64,000 nt of DNA from JALORV01 sp963707445 (lineage in GTDB: Bacteria > Pseudomonadota > Gammaproteobacteria > Burkholderiales > Burkholderiaceae_F). Below the pieces are notes generated by a model. That model worked only from the letters and a program-made list of their open reading frames with translations. It ran no database searches and was not told the origin of the DNA. Location: NCBI GenBank assembly GCA_963707445.1, contig CAVPPW010000013.1:372001-436000 (forward strand), given 5' to 3'. The position numbers and the translations under genes are program-made. Shown here piece by piece: positions 51,606 to 61,940 of this stretch (positions within the stretch are counted from its first letter, which is position 1; every line of letters begins with the position of its first letter).

Positions 51606-52376
51606 TCAGGCGAGACTCGCCGCTTCGTCGTAGAGTTGCGCGATGGCCGCCGCGACTGCCGCGGGCTGGTCGCGCTGCGGTGCGTGGCCGCAGTCGGCCA
51701 GCTTCAGCAGTCGACAGGGTGAGCGCAGACCCGCCGCGATGCGGTCGAGCTGCGCCATCGTGCCGTACTGATCGTCGACACCCTGGATTGCCAGGACCGG
51801 ACAACGGATCTTCGGCAACTCCGCCTCGATGTTCCAGTGACGGAAGGCCGGATCGAGCCAGCCGTCGTTCCACCCGAAGAACGCGCCGTCGGGATCGTCG
51901 TGCAGTCGCGCGAGCGACGTCTTGAGCTTGCCGCCCTGCCAGGCCTCGCGTGCGGCGCGAATGCCTTCGACCGTCACCTCCTCGACGAACACGTGCGGCG
52001 CCATGACCGCGATCGCACGCGGCTCGTGACGCGCTGCGTACAGCAGCGCGATCGAGCCGCCGTCGCTGTGGCCGACGAGCACCGGTGCGGCAATCGACAG
52101 GTCGTCGAGCAGCGCCGGCAGCACCGTCCATGCCTCGCGATGCAGGTAGTCGGTCGCGCGCGACCGTCCGAGCGGCGTCGATCGACCATAGCCGCGGCGC
52201 GAATAGACGAGCCCCGGTGCGCCGAGCAGATCGCACAGCGTGCGCGGGAAATCGCGCCAGCCGGCCACGGACCCGAGTCCCTCGTGCAGGAACACGAGGC
52301 ACGGCCGAGCACGCTCCGGGCGGATGCGCAGGATTTCGAGCCGCTCTCCGGCGACCTCCGCCCAGGCGATCGACAT
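51606..52376 (-). CDS. Alpha/beta hydrolase
   Basis: 256 residues, intact from ATG 52376 (MSIAWAEVAGERLEILRI). Oxyanion region LVFLHEGLGSVAGWRDFP, nucleophile elbow VLVGHSDGGSIALLYAA, Asp in IQGVDDQYG and His in DCGHAPQRDQP. No membrane segment. Substrate unknown; the fold class is secure. Begins 10 bp after the HdeD-like gene. Confidence 0.87.
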   Translation of the reverse strand: MSIAWAEVAGERLEILRIRPERARPCLVFLHEGLGSVAGWRDFPRTLCDLLGAPGLVYSRRGYGRSTPLGRSRATDYLHREAWTVLPALLDDLSIAAPVLVGHSDGGSIALLYAARHEPRAIAVMAPHVFVEEVTVEGIRAAREAWQGGKLKTSLARLHDDPDGAFFGWNDGWLDPAFRHWNIEAELPKIRCPVLAIQGVDDQYGTMAQLDRIAAGLRSPCRLLKLADCGHAPQRDQPAAVAAAIAQLYDEAASLA

Positions 52377-52386
52377 GCCGGCGCGG

Positions 52387-52954
52387 TCAGGTCGCGGCCG
52401 GCCCCGGAGTTTGCAGGCGAGATCCGAAGCTGCGGGCCTTGAAGCGCCAGCATGATCTTGAGGATGCCGTTGACAATCGCCCACGATGCGATGGCCCAGA
52501 CGAGGCCGAGCACACCGGCGGCAGGCTGCGCCACCAGCAGCACGCCGAACAGCACCGACAGCCCGCCCAGCAGCCATAGCAGCCATTCCCGTTCAATCTG
52601 CTCGCGCAGCTTGAAGCCTGCCCAGATCATCAGCACGCCGGCCGCGATCGCGTAGGCGGAGATCAGCAGCAGCAGCGCGCCGGCGGCGGTGGTGGGCGAG
52701 AGCAGACCGATACCGCCGGCGACGATACCGAGCACCCCGACGAGCATCCACAACCACCAGTGACTCGCACTGCCCCGGTTTTTGAACGCGCCGACCAACA
52801 TCGCAACCCCGTCGACAAGGACCGAGGCCGCGAAGAACAGTGCCAGCACCAGCAGTGTCAGCCCGGGCCAGGCGAACGCCAGCACGCCGAAGATCACCGA
52901 CGCCACGCCGCCGATCAGCAGAGCCCACCACGTCCGTTTGAGTAGTGCTTCCAT
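52387..52954 (-). CDS. HdeD family acid-resistance membrane protein (frameshift near 3' end)
   Basis: ATG 52954 with GGAGGAA just upstream: MEALLKRTWWALLIGGVASV. DUF308 repeats form six membrane helices (FGVLAFAWPGLTLLVLAL, LWMLVGVLGIVAGGIGLL, SVLFGVLLVAQPAAGVLGLV). One extra base at 52444 shifts the end; without it the tail reads MLAFKARSFGSRLQTPGPA and stops at 52387. About 188 residues. HdeD is linked to acid tolerance in enterobacteria; here only the family is certain. Confidence 0.85.
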
Positions 52955-53049
52955 ATGTTCCTCCGTTCCGCGATCGCGACCTGGGTCCGCCGCAAACAAC
53001 GAGCCTAGCAATACCGCTGGCTGCCTGCCAACGCGGCCCGGCGGCGGCG

Positions 53050-53997
53050 CTATTGCACGGCCACCGCGAGCTTGCCGCGGACGCTGCCGCCGCGCGACTC
53101 GGCCAATGCAGCGACCGCGTCGTCGAAGCGCAGGCAGCGCGTCAGTGGCATCGACACACGTCCTTCGGTGATCAGTGCGAACAGTTGTTCGAGCTGGGCC
53201 GCATTCGGCTCGAGACGCAGCGTCCTGCGCCGGATGCGGCGGAACGGATTCAGCAGCGGGTCGGTGAGCACGCCGGGAAACGACGGCAGCGTGACCGCCA
53301 CGGTGCCGCCGTGCGGCAAGAGCACTGGCCACGCCCGCGGGTCGAGCCGCGCCGCACAGTCGATGATTGCGTCGAACGGTCCCGGCCACGATGCGGCCGG
53401 GTTCGCATAGTCGACCTGCGCGTCGGGCTGCAGTTGGCGCAGGTACGACTGGCTGCGTGCGCTGCCGGTGACAACGACGAAGGCGCCCCGATCGCGCAAG
53501 ATGGGCACCACGAAGCTGCCGACGCCTCCAGCGGCGCCATGCACCAGCACGCGCTGGTCCTGCTTCGCCTCGATCATGTCGGCAAGCCGCAGTGCCGAGA
53601 GTCCCGCGACCGGGGTCACGGCGGCCTGCTCCAGCGCGATACCGTCGGGCACGCGCACACACTGGGCAGCAGGTACTGCGACCTGCTCGGCGAGCGCCCG
53701 CGGTGGCTCGTTAAATGGATTGAGCCAGCAGGCGACGCGCTGGCCCGGCCGAAAGCGCTCAACCTTGGTGCCGACGGTCGCGATCTCGCCGGCGAACTCT
53801 GAGGCTACGCCGCAGGGTGGGCGGCTCTTCGCCAGCCACCTGAACTGTCCCTCGACCAGCTTCCAGTCGAGCGGGTTGATGCCGACAAATTCGGCGCGCA
53901 CCAGCACATCGTGCGCGCCCGGCTGCGGCACCGGGATGTCCTCGAGGCGCAGGGCGCTATCGATGGGACCGAAAGCCGCATAGCGCCAGGCGCGCAT
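53050..53997 (-). CDS. Zinc-type alcohol dehydrogenase-like / quinone oxidoreductase family protein
   Basis: 315 residues, intact. MDR superfamily: MRAWRYAAFGPIDSALRL, VGINPLDWKLVEGQF, SEFAGEIATVG, NADP loop VLVHGAAGGVGSFVVPIL, and a C-terminal GKLAVAVQ. No zinc-ligand cysteines are visible, so it is closer to NADPH:quinone reductases. Sits apart by about 100 bp from HdeD; substrate unknown. Confidence 0.83.
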   Translation of the reverse strand: MRAWRYAAFGPIDSALRLEDIPVPQPGAHDVLVRAEFVGINPLDWKLVEGQFRWLAKSRPPCGVASEFAGEIATVGTKVERFRPGQRVACWLNPFNEPPRALAEQVAVPAAQCVRVPDGIALEQAAVTPVAGLSALRLADMIEAKQDQRVLVHGAAGGVGSFVVPILRDRGAFVVVTGSARSQSYLRQLQPDAQVDYANPAASWPGPFDAIIDCAARLDPRAWPVLLPHGGTVAVTLPSFPGVLTDPLLNPFRRIRRRTLRLEPNAAQLEQLFALITEGRVSMPLTRCLRFDDAVAALAESRGGSVRGKLAVAVQ

Positions 53998-54014
53998 CGA
54001 CCGGCGCGCGGCGC

Positions 54015-55218
54015 TCAGAAGAAAGCCTGGATGCCGGTCTGCGCGCGACCGAGGATCAGCGCATGGATGTCGTGCGTACCTTCGTACGTATTGACGACTT
54101 CGAGGTTCAGCATATGGCGCACGACTCCGAATTCGTCGCTGATGCCGTTGCCGCCGAGCATGTCACGCGCGACGCGCGAGATATCGAGCGCCTTGCCGCA
54201 CGAATTGCGCTTCATGATGCTGGTGATCTCGACGGCCGCAGTGCCTTCGTCCTTCATCCGGCCAAGGCGCAGACAGCCCTGCAGCGCCAGTGCAATCTCG
54301 GTCTGCATGTCGGCGAGCTTCTTCTGCACCAGCTGGTTGGCAGCGAGCGGCCGGTCGAATTGCTTGCGATCCATCACATATTGCCGTGCCGTGTGCCAGC
54401 AGGACTCTGCTGCGCCGAGCGCACCCCAGGCGATGCCGTAGCGGGCGGCGTTCAGGCAGGCGAACGGGCCTTTCAATCCTTGCACGTTCGGCAGCTCATG
54501 GTCGGCCGGAACGAACACATCGTCCATCACGACCTCGCCGGTGATCGAGGCGCGCAGCCCCATTTTTCCGTGGATTGGCGGTGTCGTCAGTCCCTTCATG
54601 CCTTTCTCGAGGACGTAACCGCGGATCACGCCACCATCGTCCTTGGCCCAGACGACGAACACGTCGGCAATTGGCGAGTTGCTGATCCACATCTTCGAGC
54701 CCGTCAGCGCGAAGCCGCCATCGACCCGTCGTGCGCGGGTTGTCATGCCGCCGGGATCGGAGCCGTGGTTCGGCTCGGTCAGGCCGAAGCAACCGATCCA
54801 CTCGCCGCGCGCAAGCTTCGGCAGGTACTTACGCCGCTGGGATTCCGAGCCGAACTCGTAGATCGGCAGCATCACCAGCGAGCTCTGCACGCTCATCATC
54901 GAGCGGTATCCCGAGTCGACTCGTTCGATCTCGCGCGCGATCAATCCGTAGCAGACATAGTTGAGCCCGGCGCCGCCGTACTCGGCCGGCAACGTGCTGC
55001 CGAGCAGGCCCATTGCGCCCATCTCGCGGAATATCGACGGGTCGCTCTTCTCGTGGCGGAAAGCCTCGAGGATGCGCGGGCGCGAGCTTGTCCTGCGCGT
55101 ATGCGCGAGCGGCGTCGCGCACCATGCGCTCATCCGCCGTCAGCTGCTGCTCGAGCAGCAGCGGGTCGTCCCACTGGAAAGACGCCTTCGCCGTGCGCGA
55201 GCGTTCGGGTGCATTCAT
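54015..55218 (-). CDS. gcdH: Glutaryl-CoA dehydrogenase-like acyl-CoA dehydrogenase (one frameshift)
   Basis: MNAPERSRTAKASFQWDDPL and LTADERMVRDAARAYAQDKL start the protein; one extra base at about 55080 (LAPRILEAFRHEKSD) shifts the frame. FAD and substrate motifs: CFGLTEPNHGSDPGGM, SKMWISNSPIADVFVVWAK, ARYGIAWGALGAAESCWHTA; catalytic Glu in VVNTYEGTHDIHALILGRA. About 400 residues. The sequence is GcdH-like, converting glutaryl-CoA to crotonyl-CoA, and it follows the kynurenine genes on the same strand. Confidence 0.9.
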
Positions 55219-55328
55219 CGGAAGGTCCTTTCCGGCCGGAGCGAAATTCTAGTCGCCGCGCACGCGCCCTGCGCGCAATGTCAGTCGGCCCGTGTCGCGC
55301 TGCAAGGCCCGGGCTGCCGGCAGCGAGA

Positions 55329-56132
55329 TCAGAGATCGGTCCGGACCTTCCAAAGCTCGGGAAAGAGCACGACATCCAGCATGCGCCGCAGGTAGGCAAC
55401 ACCCGCGGTGCCACCCGTACCCGGCTTGAACCCAATGATGCGTTCCACCGTCGTCACGTGACGGAAGCGCCAGAGCCGGAAGGCGTCCTCGAGGTCGACC
55501 AGCTCCTCTGCGAGCTCGTAAAGGTCCCAGTATTGCTGCGGCGAGCGATATACCGCGAGCCAGGCCGCTTCGACCGAAGGATCGGAGTCGTGGCGCCCAG
55601 TCAGGTCGCGTCCGAGCACCGCTGCGTTCAGCACAAAGCCGCGCCGCGCCAGTAGCCGGATCGCTTCATCGTAGAGCGATGGCTCGCCGAACGCCTGCTC
55701 GAGGCGTGCTCTCAAGTCCGGGCGCTCATCATGCGGCTGCAGCATCGCGGCGTTCTTGTTGCCGAGCAGGAATTCGATCTCGCGGTACTGCCACGACTGG
55801 AAACCCGAACTCGACCCCAGGTGCGGTCGGATCGCGCTGTACTCGCTCGGCGTCATCGTCGCCAGCACGTCCCATGCGTGCACCAACTGCTCGAGGATGC
55901 GCGACACGCGCGCCAGCATCTTGAACGCCGGCGGCAGGTCGGAGGCCGCGATGGCAGCGCGGGCGCTGCGCAGCTCGTGCAGCGCGAGCTTCATCCAGAG
56001 TTCACTGGTCTGGTGCTGAATGATGAACAGCAGCTCGTTCGGATCCGACGAGCGCGGGCGTTGCGCATTAAGGATCGTGTCGAGCGCCAGATAGTCGCCG
56101 TAGCGCATCGGATCGCCGGAGGGGCCGCTCAT
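55329..56132 (-). CDS. kynA: Tryptophan 2,3-dioxygenase
   Basis: 267 residues, intact from ATG 56132 (MSGPSGDPMRYGDYLALD). Haem enzyme opening the indole ring. Motifs: FIIQHQTSELWMKLALHEL with the distal histidine, SSSGFQSWQYREIEFLLGN, and WRFRHVTTVERIIGFKPGTGGT with the proximal histidine. Its ATG overlaps the kynU stop (ATGA). Last gene of kynB-kynU-kynA. Confidence 0.96.
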   Translation of the reverse strand: MSGPSGDPMRYGDYLALDTILNAQRPRSSDPNELLFIIQHQTSELWMKLALHELRSARAAIAASDLPPAFKMLARVSRILEQLVHAWDVLATMTPSEYSAIRPHLGSSSGFQSWQYREIEFLLGNKNAAMLQPHDERPDLRARLEQAFGEPSLYDEAIRLLARRGFVLNAAVLGRDLTGRHDSDPSVEAAWLAVYRSPQQYWDLYELAEELVDLEDAFRLWRFRHVTTVERIIGFKPGTGGTAGVAYLRRMLDVVLFPELWKVRTDL

Positions 56133-57401
56133 GTCACCGCAGCCTTTAGACGGTAGCGCTCGGCGCGCCAGACGCCGCTGCTCAGGACCTCGGCGAGTGT
56201 CGTCGCCGCCGTCTCGACATCGACATGGCGCAGGTACAGCGGCGCGAAGCCGAATCGCAGGACGTCGGGCTCGCGGAAGTCGCCGATCACGCCGCGCTCG
56301 ATCAGCGCCTGCGTCACCGCATAGGCCTGCAGGGTGCGAGTAGCAGACCTGGCTGCCGCGTCGTTCGGCGTCGCGAGGCGACAGCAGTTCGACGCCGTCG
56401 CAGAGTGCGTCGACCCGCGCGATGAATCGGTCCGTCAGGGCCATCGACTTTGTTCGCAGCGCCGGCATGCCGGCTGCCAGCACGGTGTCGACGCCGACCT
56501 CGAGCGCCGCCAGCGCGATGATCGACGGCGTGCCGACCGTGAAACGGTCGATCGACGCGGCCGGGCTGAACTCCGTGACGAACTCGAACGGCGTGCGGTG
56601 TCCGAACCAGCCGGCGAGCGGCTGCGCGAAGCGCTCGGCGCTCAGCGCCGCGAGATGACGTTCGGCGGCATAGACGAACGCCGGCGCGCCGGGACCGCCG
56701 TTCAGGTACTTGTAGCCGCATCCGACTGCGAAGTCGGCCTGCGCCGACGTCAGGTCGACCGGCACGGCGCCTGCCGAATGCGAAAGGTCCCAGACCACGA
56801 GCGCGCCCGCGTCGTGTGCGCGGCGTGTCAGCGACGCGAGATCATGCATCGCGCCGGTCTTGAAGTTCACGTGCGTCAGGTAGACGACGGCGACATGATC
56901 GTCGATCGCCGCGTCAAGGTCCGACGCCTCGACCAGCTTCAGCACGTGGCGGGAACCGAGCCAGTGGGCGACGCCCTGCGCCACGTAGAGGTCGGTCGGA
57001 AAGTTGCCGCTTTCCGACAGGATGACGTGACGTCCCGCGGTCGAAACCTGCGGTCGCGCCGCCTGCAGTTGAAGTGCGGCCGCGAGCACCTTGAAGAGAT
57101 TGATCGAAGTCGAATCCGCGCACACGACCTCGTGCGCAGCGGCGCCGATCAATCGCGCAACCTTCGCGCCGATCCGGCGCGGCAGGTCAACCCAGTGCGC
57201 GCTGTTCCACGAGCGGATCAGGCCTTCACCCCATTCGCGTTCAACCACCTCCTGCACCCGCACCGCTGTGGCACGCGGCAGCGCCCCGAGCGAGTTGCCG
57301 TCCAGGTAGACGACGCCTTCGGGCAGCGCAAATGCCTGGCGATGAAGCGCGAGCGGATCGGCCGCGTCGGCGGCCTGCGCGCTGGTCAGGTCCGCACTCA
57401 T
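56129..57401 (-). CDS. kynU: Kynureninase (one frameshift)
   Basis: PLP enzyme cleaving kynurenine to anthranilate and alanine. MSADLTSAQAADAADPLALH, VVYLDGNSLGALPR, SESGNFPTDLYVAQG, VVWDLSHSAGAVPVDL, and PLP lysine in GCGYKYLNGGPGAPAF. One extra base at about 56324 disrupts HPAGYAVTQALIERGVIG; the C-terminus REPDVLRFGFAPLYLR follows. About 423 residues. Without repair the frame runs falsely into kynA. Confidence 0.95.
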
Positions 57402-58028
57402 GCCAGTTCTCGCAGCACGGCGCGCACCGGGCTCGCATCACACCCGACGATCTTCAGCGGCAGTGCAATCAGCTCGTAGTCGCCGGCGGGCACGTCGTCG
57501 AGCACGATGCCTTCGAGAATCGCCATGCCGTGTGCCCGGATGCGCTGGTGACTGTCGAGCGACTTGCTCGCGGCCGGGTCGAGCGACGGCGTGTCGATGC
57601 CGATCAGGCGTACGCCGTGCGCGGCCAGTAGATCGACAGTGTCCGGCGCCAGCGCGGTGAAGGCGGGGTCCCAGGTCTTGACGGCGGCGCGCTCGCACGT
57701 GCGCAGCAGCAAACGCGAGCGGCGTACCGGCCAGCCACGACGCCAGGTGCCTGGGAGCGACGAGTGGTCCGACACCGATCGCATGCACGACGCGACATGG
57801 ACCGAGATATAACTCGAGCGGCACGTCGGCGATCGCGGCGCCGGCGGCGTCGTAATGCAGCGGCGCGTCGGTATGCGCGCCGGTATGCGGCGACAGCGTC
57901 AGCTCTGAAACATTGACTGGGCAGTCGCCGGCGAGCGTCCAGGTCCAGCGCAATGCGAATTCGGTATCGCCCGGGAAGACCGGGCAGCCCGGACCGATGC
58001 TCGGAGAGATGTCCCACAGGCGAGGCAT
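57398..58028 (-). CDS. kynB: Kynurenine formamidase (arylformamidase), cyclase type (one frameshift)
   Basis: MPRLWDISPSIGPGCPVFPG. Metal-binding motif SPHTGAHTDAPLHYD (HxGTHxDxPxH type) near residue 50. One surplus base near 57735 shifts PVRRSRLLLRTCERAAVKTW; then IGIDTPSLDPAASKSLDSHQ and IVLDDVPAGDYELIALPLKI. About 209 residues. Stop overlaps the kynU ATG. First gene of the kyn operon. Confidence 0.94.
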
Positions 58029-58070
58029 GACGCGATTCTAGTGGCGCGTCACGCCGGTGCCGGTGGATTT

Positions 58071-58965
58071 CTACGTCGTGCTGCGTGTGCCCGTGGACTG
58101 CGGCAACTTGAGCCACCCGCTCGCAAGTGCGGTGCCGGCGAGGATGATCGCGCAGCCGGCCAGCATCGTCGCGGACACCGTTTCGCCGAGGAACAGGCCG
58201 CCCCAAAGCATCGCGAAGGCCGGGATCAGGAACGTCACCGTGATCGGCAGTCGCTGGCCCGACCCGTGCGATCAGCCTGAAGTACAGGATGTAGGCGATC
58301 CCGGTGCAGAGCACGCCGAGTGCGATCGCGGCACTCCAGTCGCGCAGGCCGGGCGCGACGTCGGGCCACGAGGCGATCGCAAACGGCAGCAGCAGCGCCG
58401 CGGCCGCGGTCTGGCTGCCGGCGGCGACGGCGAGCGGCCGCACATCGCCGAGGTAGCGCTTTGCCACGTTCGCCGCGAGGCCGTAGCTGACCGTCGCCAC
58501 AAGCGCGGCTGCCACCGCCCAATGACTGGCGCCGCCGCCAAAGCCGACTCGCGCGCCGGTCAGCCACAACACGCCGGCGAAGCCGATCGCCATGCCGACC
58601 CACTGCAGCGCCGTCAGTCGTTCGCGCAGCCAGAACCAGGCCACCAATGCAGTAAACAGCGGCGCAGTCGCGTTCAGGATCGCCGCCAGTCCCGCGGTGA
58701 TCGACAGCACGGCCCAGGCGAAAAGAGCGAACGGAATCGCGGTGTTCACCGCGCCGAGCAGCACGAAACGCAACGGCCGCACACGGAGTGCAGAAAGGTC
58801 GCCGCGCAGCGCGAGCAATGGCAACAGCATCAGCGCAGCCACCGCGACGCGCAGTTCTGCAATCGCCAGCGCACCGAATGCAGGCACGGCCATGCGCGTG
58901 AACAGAAAGCTCGCACCCCAGAGCGCGGCGAGCAGCACCAGGTCGAAAATATCGCGTCGTTTCAT
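58071..58965 (-). CDS. EamA/DMT family transporter (one frameshift)
   Basis: MKRRDIFDLVLLAALWGASF. Two EamA halves, ten membrane helices: FTRMAVPAFGALAIAELR, LLGAVNTAIPFALFAWAV, NATAPLFTALVAWFWLRE, then LGVLCTGIAYILYFRLIA. One extra a at 58251 shifts the frame; the last helices read ALPITVTFLIPAFAMLWGGL to stop at 58071. About 297 residues. Exporter of amino acids or metabolites; it lies upstream of kynB on the same strand, but a link to tryptophan metabolites is speculative. Confidence 0.86.
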
Positions 58966-59065
58966 GGCCGCATTTTCGCGGCTGCCGGCGACTCGTCCAC
59001 TCCGCTTCTTGCGGTCATAACCGCGATTTGGTGAACGCAGGCCGCGGGTGGGTCACGCGCGCTGT

Positions 59066-59581
59066 TCAGCGCCATGGTGTGCGCAGAGCCGGTGGCAGTG
59101 GCGCCTCGACTGCGCTGGCGAAATATCTGCCGTCGTGGAACACCAGGGGACTGCCGCCGGGCGCCGTGAACTCCTCGACCTCGCCGACGAGAATCACGTG
59201 ATCGCCTTCCGAATGGCGGCTGCGGTTGCGTACCACGAGCGTCGCCACGCAGCCGTGGAGCACCGGCAGCCCGCTGACCTCGTGCCAGTCGGACGCGGCG
59301 AAGCGGTCGCCGCCGCGGGTGGCAAAGCGTTTGGCGACCTTGAGCTGGTCACCGGCGAGCATGTTCACCGCGTAATGCGTGCAGCGCCGAAAGGCCGCGA
59401 GTGAACCCGATTTCAACGCCAGACACCACAGCACCAGCGGCGGGTCGAGCGAAACGGAGTTGAACGAATTGACGGTGAGCCCGATCGGCTTGCCGTGCGC
59501 ATCGCGGGTCGTGACAACGGTCACTCCAGTCGCGAACTGCGCGAGCGCGCGCCGATAGTCGGACGCGTGGTAGGCCTGCAT
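59066..59581 (-). CDS. Flavin reductase domain protein
   Basis: 171 residues, intact. FMN-binding split-barrel: YRRALAQFATGVTVVTTRDA, GLTVNSFNSVSLDPPLVLWC, HYAVNMLAGDQ, and HVILVGEVEEF. Members supply reduced flavin to monooxygenases or reduce other compounds; no monooxygenase partner is nearby. Confidence 0.88.
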   Translation of the reverse strand: MQAYHASDYRRALAQFATGVTVVTTRDAHGKPIGLTVNSFNSVSLDPPLVLWCLALKSGSLAAFRRCTHYAVNMLAGDQLKVAKRFATRGGDRFAASDWHEVSGLPVLHGCVATLVVRNRSRHSEGDHVILVGEVEEFTAPGGSPLVFHDGRYFASAVEAPLPPALRTPWR

Positions 59582-59622
59582 GCGGCGATTCTACGTGTCA
59601 CCTCTGCGCGGTCGACCGCCGC

Positions 59623-59628
59623 TATGAT
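59623..59628 (+). promoter_or_regulatory. Possible -10 element for the lemA run
   Basis: TATGAT in CGCTATGATCGCC, about 67 bp before the lemA ATG, in the divergent spacer with the flavin reductase; -35 not clear. Confidence 0.35.
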
Positions 59629-59694
59629 CGCCCTTCGGCCGGGGACCGGCCGTCGCACCGGGCAACCGGCATCTTTATCTTGGCGGAGGCATCG

Positions 59695-60294
59695 ATGAAG
59701 GCATTGCGGGGACTTCTGGCCGTCGTTCTGACCAGCCTGCTGGCGGGCTGCGGTTACAACGCCATCCAGCAGAAGGACGAGGCGGTCAAGTCCGCATGGG
59801 CCGAAGTGCTGAGTCAGTACCAGCGGCGCGCGGACCTGATCCCGAACATCGTCAATACCGTGAAGGGCGAGGCGAACTTCGAGCAGACGACGCTGCAGAA
59901 CGTGGTCGAGGCACGCGCGAAGGCAACGTCGATCCAGGCGACGCCGGAGCTGGTCAACGATCCCGAGGCCTTCAGGAAATTCACGCAGGCGCAGGGCGAA
60001 GTGACTTCGGCGCTGTCGCGGCTGCTGGTAACCGTGGAGAACTATCCGAACCTGAAGGCGAACGCCGCCTTCCAGGACCTGCGGTCCCAGCTCGAGGGCA
60101 CCGAGAACCGCATCGGCATCGCGCGCAATCGCTACATCAAGGCGGTCGAGGATTTCAACAGCTTCATCCGCCAGCTGCCGCAGAACCTGACAGCGATGGT
60201 GTTCGGCTACAAGCCCAAGGCGCAGTTCTCGGTCGAAAACGAAGCCACGATCAGCAAGCCACCGACGGTCGACTTCGGCACGACGAAGAAGTAG
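59695..60294 (+). CDS. lemA: LemA family protein, predicted lipoprotein/membrane-anchored
   Basis: 199 residues, intact. GGAGG at 59685-59689 selects ATG 59695. MKALRGLLAVVLTSLLAGC is a lipobox signal. LemA core: YNAIQQKDEAVKSAWAEVLS, QYQRRADLIPNIVNTVKG, ALSRLLVTVENYPNLKAN, FQDLRSQLEGTENRIGIAR and YIKAVEDFNSFIRQLP. Function unclear; it is commonly followed by TPM-domain proteins, as here. Confidence 0.92.
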   Translation: MKALRGLLAVVLTSLLAGCGYNAIQQKDEAVKSAWAEVLSQYQRRADLIPNIVNTVKGEANFEQTTLQNVVEARAKATSIQATPELVNDPEAFRKFTQAQGEVTSALSRLLVTVENYPNLKANAAFQDLRSQLEGTENRIGIARNRYIKAVEDFNSFIRQLPQNLTAMVFGYKPKAQFSVENEATISKPPTVDFGTTKK

Positions 60295-61363
60295 GTGCGG
60301 CGCCCAACGGGTCTGCCGGTGCACCGGATCACGCGAGCCGCGTTGCTTGCGGCGTTGACGCTGGCGCTCGTCGCGCCGTCCGGTGCGCAGCAGTCTCCGG
60401 ACCTGCCGAAGGGGATCTTCCCCGGCGGCGCACCGCCCGCCACCTCGACGACACCGCCTGAACAGCCGAAAGCCGCACCGGCGCCGCCGTCGCCGACCCC
60501 GCGCGAGTTGCCGCGCGATCAGCTCGGGCGAATCGCGATTCCGCCGGCGGCACCGGTCACCGATCTGGCCGACGTGCTGCCGCCCGACGCTGAGCAGGCG
60601 CTGCGCGCCAAGCTGATCGATTTCGAGCGTCAGCATGGTTCGCAGATCGCGGTCATCACGGTGCCGTCGACGCAGCCCGAACCGATCTCCGATTTCACCA
60701 ATCGCGTCGGAGACGCCTGGAAGATCGGCCGGCGCGACGTCGGCGACGGTGTGCTGATTGCGGTGGCGCCAAAGGACCGCAAGGTCTGGATCAGCGTCGC
60801 ACGCGCGCTCGAAGGCGCGATCCCCGACGTGACCGCGACGCGCATCACGCGCGAGCTGATGGGGCCGGCATTCGCGCGCGGCGATTTCGCCGGCGGCATC
60901 AACGCCGGCGTCGATGCCGTGATGAAGCGCATTGAAGGCGAGGCGCTGCCGACTCCGGCCGGCATCCCGCGACACAAGGTCGATGCGGGTAAAGACCTGC
61001 TGGGCGCGCTGGTGCCGCTGATCATTTTCGGAACGATCGTCGCCGGCCTGTTGCGACGCCTGTTCGGCGCGCCTGGTGCAGCGCATGACCAGCGCGGGTG
61101 TCGGTGCAGTCGCCGGTTTTCTGTTGACCTCGCTCGTCATCGGTGTTGTCGCGGCGGTCGCGGTGTTTCTCTTTTCCGCATTCATGGGCGGCGGAGGCGG
61201 CGGGCGGGCGCTGGGCGGCCGTCGAGGCGGACCGGTCATCCTGCCCGGCGGATGGAGCGGCGGTGGCGGCGGTGGTGGCTGGAGCGGCGGTGGCGGAGGA
61301 GGGGGCTGGAGCTCGGGTGGCGGCGGCGACTTCGCCGGCGGCGGCGGCGGCAGCAGCTGGTAG
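60295..61363 (+). CDS. TPM-domain (YgcG-type) membrane protein with Gly-rich tail (one frameshift)
   Basis: GTG 60295 directly after lemA, with an alternative GTG 60319 (VHRITRAALLAALTLALVA, signal peptide). Pro-rich linker, then the TPM domain: VTDLADVLPPDAEQALRAKL, GSQIAVITVPST, GDGVLIAVAPKDRKVWISVA, GDFAGGINAGVDAVM. One extra c at 61072 shifts the frame; then a second membrane helix (GFLLTSLVIGVVAAVAVFLF) and a Gly/Ser/Trp-rich tail ending GGGGGSSW. About 350 residues. Role in envelope stress is suspected for the family. Confidence 0.85.
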
Positions 61364-61369
61364 CGCGAG

Positions 61370-61873
61370 ATGGACATCGGACGCACGCTGCGACACTGGT
61401 TTACGACACCGGGCGCGGTCCGTCGCGCCTTTCCGGAGGCCGTGCTGCAGGCGATACGGCAGGCGATCGTCGAGAGTGAAGCCAAGCACAGCGGCGAGAT
61501 CCGCTTCGCGGTCGAAGGCGCCCTGCCGGCGAGCTACTTGAATCGCGACGCGCCGGCACGCGAACGCGCGCTGATGATGTTCGCGAAGCTGCGCGTCTGG
61601 GATACCGAGCGCAACAATGGCGTGCTGATCTACGTGGATCTGGCAGATCACCAGATCGAGATCGTCGCCGATCGGGGCCTGGCACCGCATGTCACCGCAG
61701 AGGAGTGGAACAGGATTGCCGGGGCGATGCGTGATGCTTTCCGCACGCGGTCGTTCGAGGCCGGCACGATCGCGGCCGTGCAGGCCGTCGGGGCCCTGCT
61801 GTCGCGGCACTTTCCTCTGGCCGCGGGCGAGCGCAACCCCAACGAACTGTCCGACGATCCGACGGTCCTTTAG
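61370..61873 (+). CDS. Soluble TPM-domain protein
   Basis: 167 residues, intact. MDIGRTLRHWFTTPGAVRRAFPE; TPM-type core ESEAKHSGEIRFAVEGALP, RVWDTERNNGVLIYVDLADH, QIEIVADRGLAPHV, FEAGTIAAVQAVGALLSRHF. No signal peptide. It is a shortened paralogue of the preceding TPM protein and forms with it and LemA a three-gene unit; starts 6 bp downstream. Confidence 0.83.
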   Translation: MDIGRTLRHWFTTPGAVRRAFPEAVLQAIRQAIVESEAKHSGEIRFAVEGALPASYLNRDAPARERALMMFAKLRVWDTERNNGVLIYVDLADHQIEIVADRGLAPHVTAEEWNRIAGAMRDAFRTRSFEAGTIAAVQAVGALLSRHFPLAAGERNPNELSDDPTVL

Positions 61874-61940
61874 ATCCACCAATGGCGCAGCCAGCGTCCG
61901 GGAAGGCAGACGGCATGGAGCCGAGGGCGCTGCGTTGGCC

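Noticed and set aside
55329..57401. A single 690-aa kynureninase-tryptophan dioxygenase fusion
   Set aside because: The joined frame arises from one extra base near 56324; the true kynU C-terminus is in another frame and kynA has its own ATG overlapping the kynU stop.
57604..58965. A 453-aa permease frame running into kynB
   Set aside because: After 58251 the residues lose all permease character; the other frame supplies the last EamA helices and a stop at 58071.
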